Below the pieces are notes generated by a model. That model saw only the letters and a list, made by a program, of their open reading frames with translations. It did no database searches and had not been told where the DNA came from. 64,000 nt of DNA, from contig JADJBK010000007.1 in assembly GCA_016703745.1 (NCBI GenBank), forward strand, positions 1 through 64,000. The letters run 5' to 3'. Positions 63,001-64,000 of this stretch are shown here, piece after piece (positions within the stretch are counted from its first letter, which is position 1; each line of letters starts with the position of its first letter). Made by a program: the position numbers and the translations under genes. Origin of the DNA: Nitrosomonas sp. GTDB taxonomy: Bacteria > Pseudomonadota > Gammaproteobacteria > Burkholderiales > Nitrosomonadaceae.

Positions 63001-64000
63001 TGACCAAGCAATTAAGCCTGCAAGACCAAAGCACGGAGTTCCTGCTTTACACCGCACCCAGTGGGGCGGTGAAAGTCGAGGTGCTGCTCAGTGGCGAAAC
63101 TCTGTGGCTGACGCAAAAGCGTATGGCCGAGCTGTTTGGCGTGGGCGTACCGGCCATTTCCAAGCATTTAGAGAATATCTATTCAAGCGGTGAATTAGAT
63201 CAAAAGGCAACTATTTCCCTTTTGGAAACAGTTCAGCAAGAAGGGAGGCGCGAAGTTAAGCGTAAGCTCGAATACTACAACCTGGATGCTGTGATTTCTG
63301 TCGGTTACCGGGTCAATTCTACCCAAGCTACCCAATTCCGCATCTGGGCGACAGCACTCATCAAAGAGTACATTATCAAGGGCTTTGCCATGGATGATGA
63401 GCGCCTGAAAAATGGCCGCTTTTTTGGCAAGGACTACTTCCGCGAGTTGCTGGAGCGGGTACGCTCCATCCGCGCCAGCGAGCGGCGCATTTACCAGCAG
63501 ATTACCGATATTTTCGCCGAGTGCAGTATTGATTACGATCCAAAATCAAAAACCACCCGGCTGTTTTACGCTCATGTGCAGGACAAGTTTCATTTTGCTA
63601 TCACCGGCCATACCGCCGCCGAAATCATTGCGCTGAAGGCCGATGCCAGCAAACCCCTGATGGGCATGAGCACCTATAAAAATGCACCGGACGGGCGGGT
63701 ATTAAAATCGGACGCTTCAGTGGCCAAAAATTATTTAAGTGAAGATGAAATCAAAAAGCTGGAACGCAGCGTATCGGCTTTTTTTGACTACATCGAGGGC
63801 ATCATAGAGCGGCGTAACACCTTCACCATGGAAGCGTTTACCGAGAGCGTGAACAAGTTCCTCGCCTTTAATGAATATCAAATTCTGGAAGGTTTCGGAA
63901 AAGTGTCGCGCCAGCTGGCAGAGCAAAAGGCCCATGCGGAATACGACAAATTCAACAAGCAACAACGCATCGAATCAGACTTTGATCGCGAAATAAAAAA
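63001..64000 (+). CDS. rhuM: RhuM-family protein, second copy, cut by window end
   Basis: The frame is open from ATG 63001 to the end of the window and matches the repaired frame of 6503-7535. With five A at 63679 the reading continues through NAPDGRVLKSDASVAKNYLS to SDFDREIKK. The stop and whatever follows (hsdR or the IS) lie outside the window. Confidence 0.82.

Noticed and set aside
1..64000. CRISPR arrays
   Set aside because: No regularly spaced 24-40 bp direct repeats were seen; repeats found are IS ends, MITEs and the hsdS spacer.

Overview
The window reads as one circular plasmid of about 56.5 kb, opened and carried past its own start. Positions 1-7504 recur at 56499-64000, nearly base for base; the ten single-base length differences are almost all in homopolymers, which points to unpolished long-read redundancy. 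Genes in the first 7.5 kb should be read against their second copy: most frameshifts there are mended in one copy or the other. IncP-like transfer genes, a moderate GC content and heavy IS load suggest a Gram-negative betaproteobacterial host. Something near Nitrosomonas would fit, but this is a guess from overall flavour and was not shown.

Backbone. Right of about 41.3 kb lie a candidate oriV (DnaA boxes and short direct repeats), a FII-like repA with a leader ORF and a probable antisense RNA, a KfrB-domain protein, a KorB/ParB-like protein, a TrbA-like repressor and a complete mating-pair-formation operon in IncP order (trbB-C-D-E-F-G-H-I-J-K-L-M, an OmpA-like lipoprotein, trbN). Then come a DnaA-box stem-loop, a small acidic protein, an ArdC-metallopeptidase-TOPRIM fusion and an SRAP (YedK/HMCES-like) protein. 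I found no relaxase, coupling protein or oriT, so the plasmid has the transfer channel without the DNA-processing half.

Accessory region (about 3.4-41.3 kb). It opens with a type I modification locus (regulator, hsdM, hsdS, rhuM) whose hsdR is cut off by an IS a few codons in. The rest is an IS-rich patchwork: IS903-like, two IS3, several IS1595 (one complete), two identical high-GC IS5-family copies, two further IS5-family elements, relics of IS6 and IS256, a Tn3-type miniature element, and IS6-derived MITEs. Between them sit maintenance modules (VapBC, TacAT-like, HicAB, HigBA, two serine recombinases, ParA plus partner) and host-type cargo: Nramp-like transporter, Cache-domain histidine kinase with response regulator, TetR/OsmC pair, truncated GGDEF-EAL protein, lipoproteins, a P-loop protein, and a serralysin-like protease gene broken by two IS insertions.

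Taken together: a stably inherited plasmid (rep, par, kor/kfr, four toxin-antitoxin pairs) that has kept its pilus and channel genes intact but has lost or never had the relaxosome, while an IS-driven cargo region decays and reshuffles.
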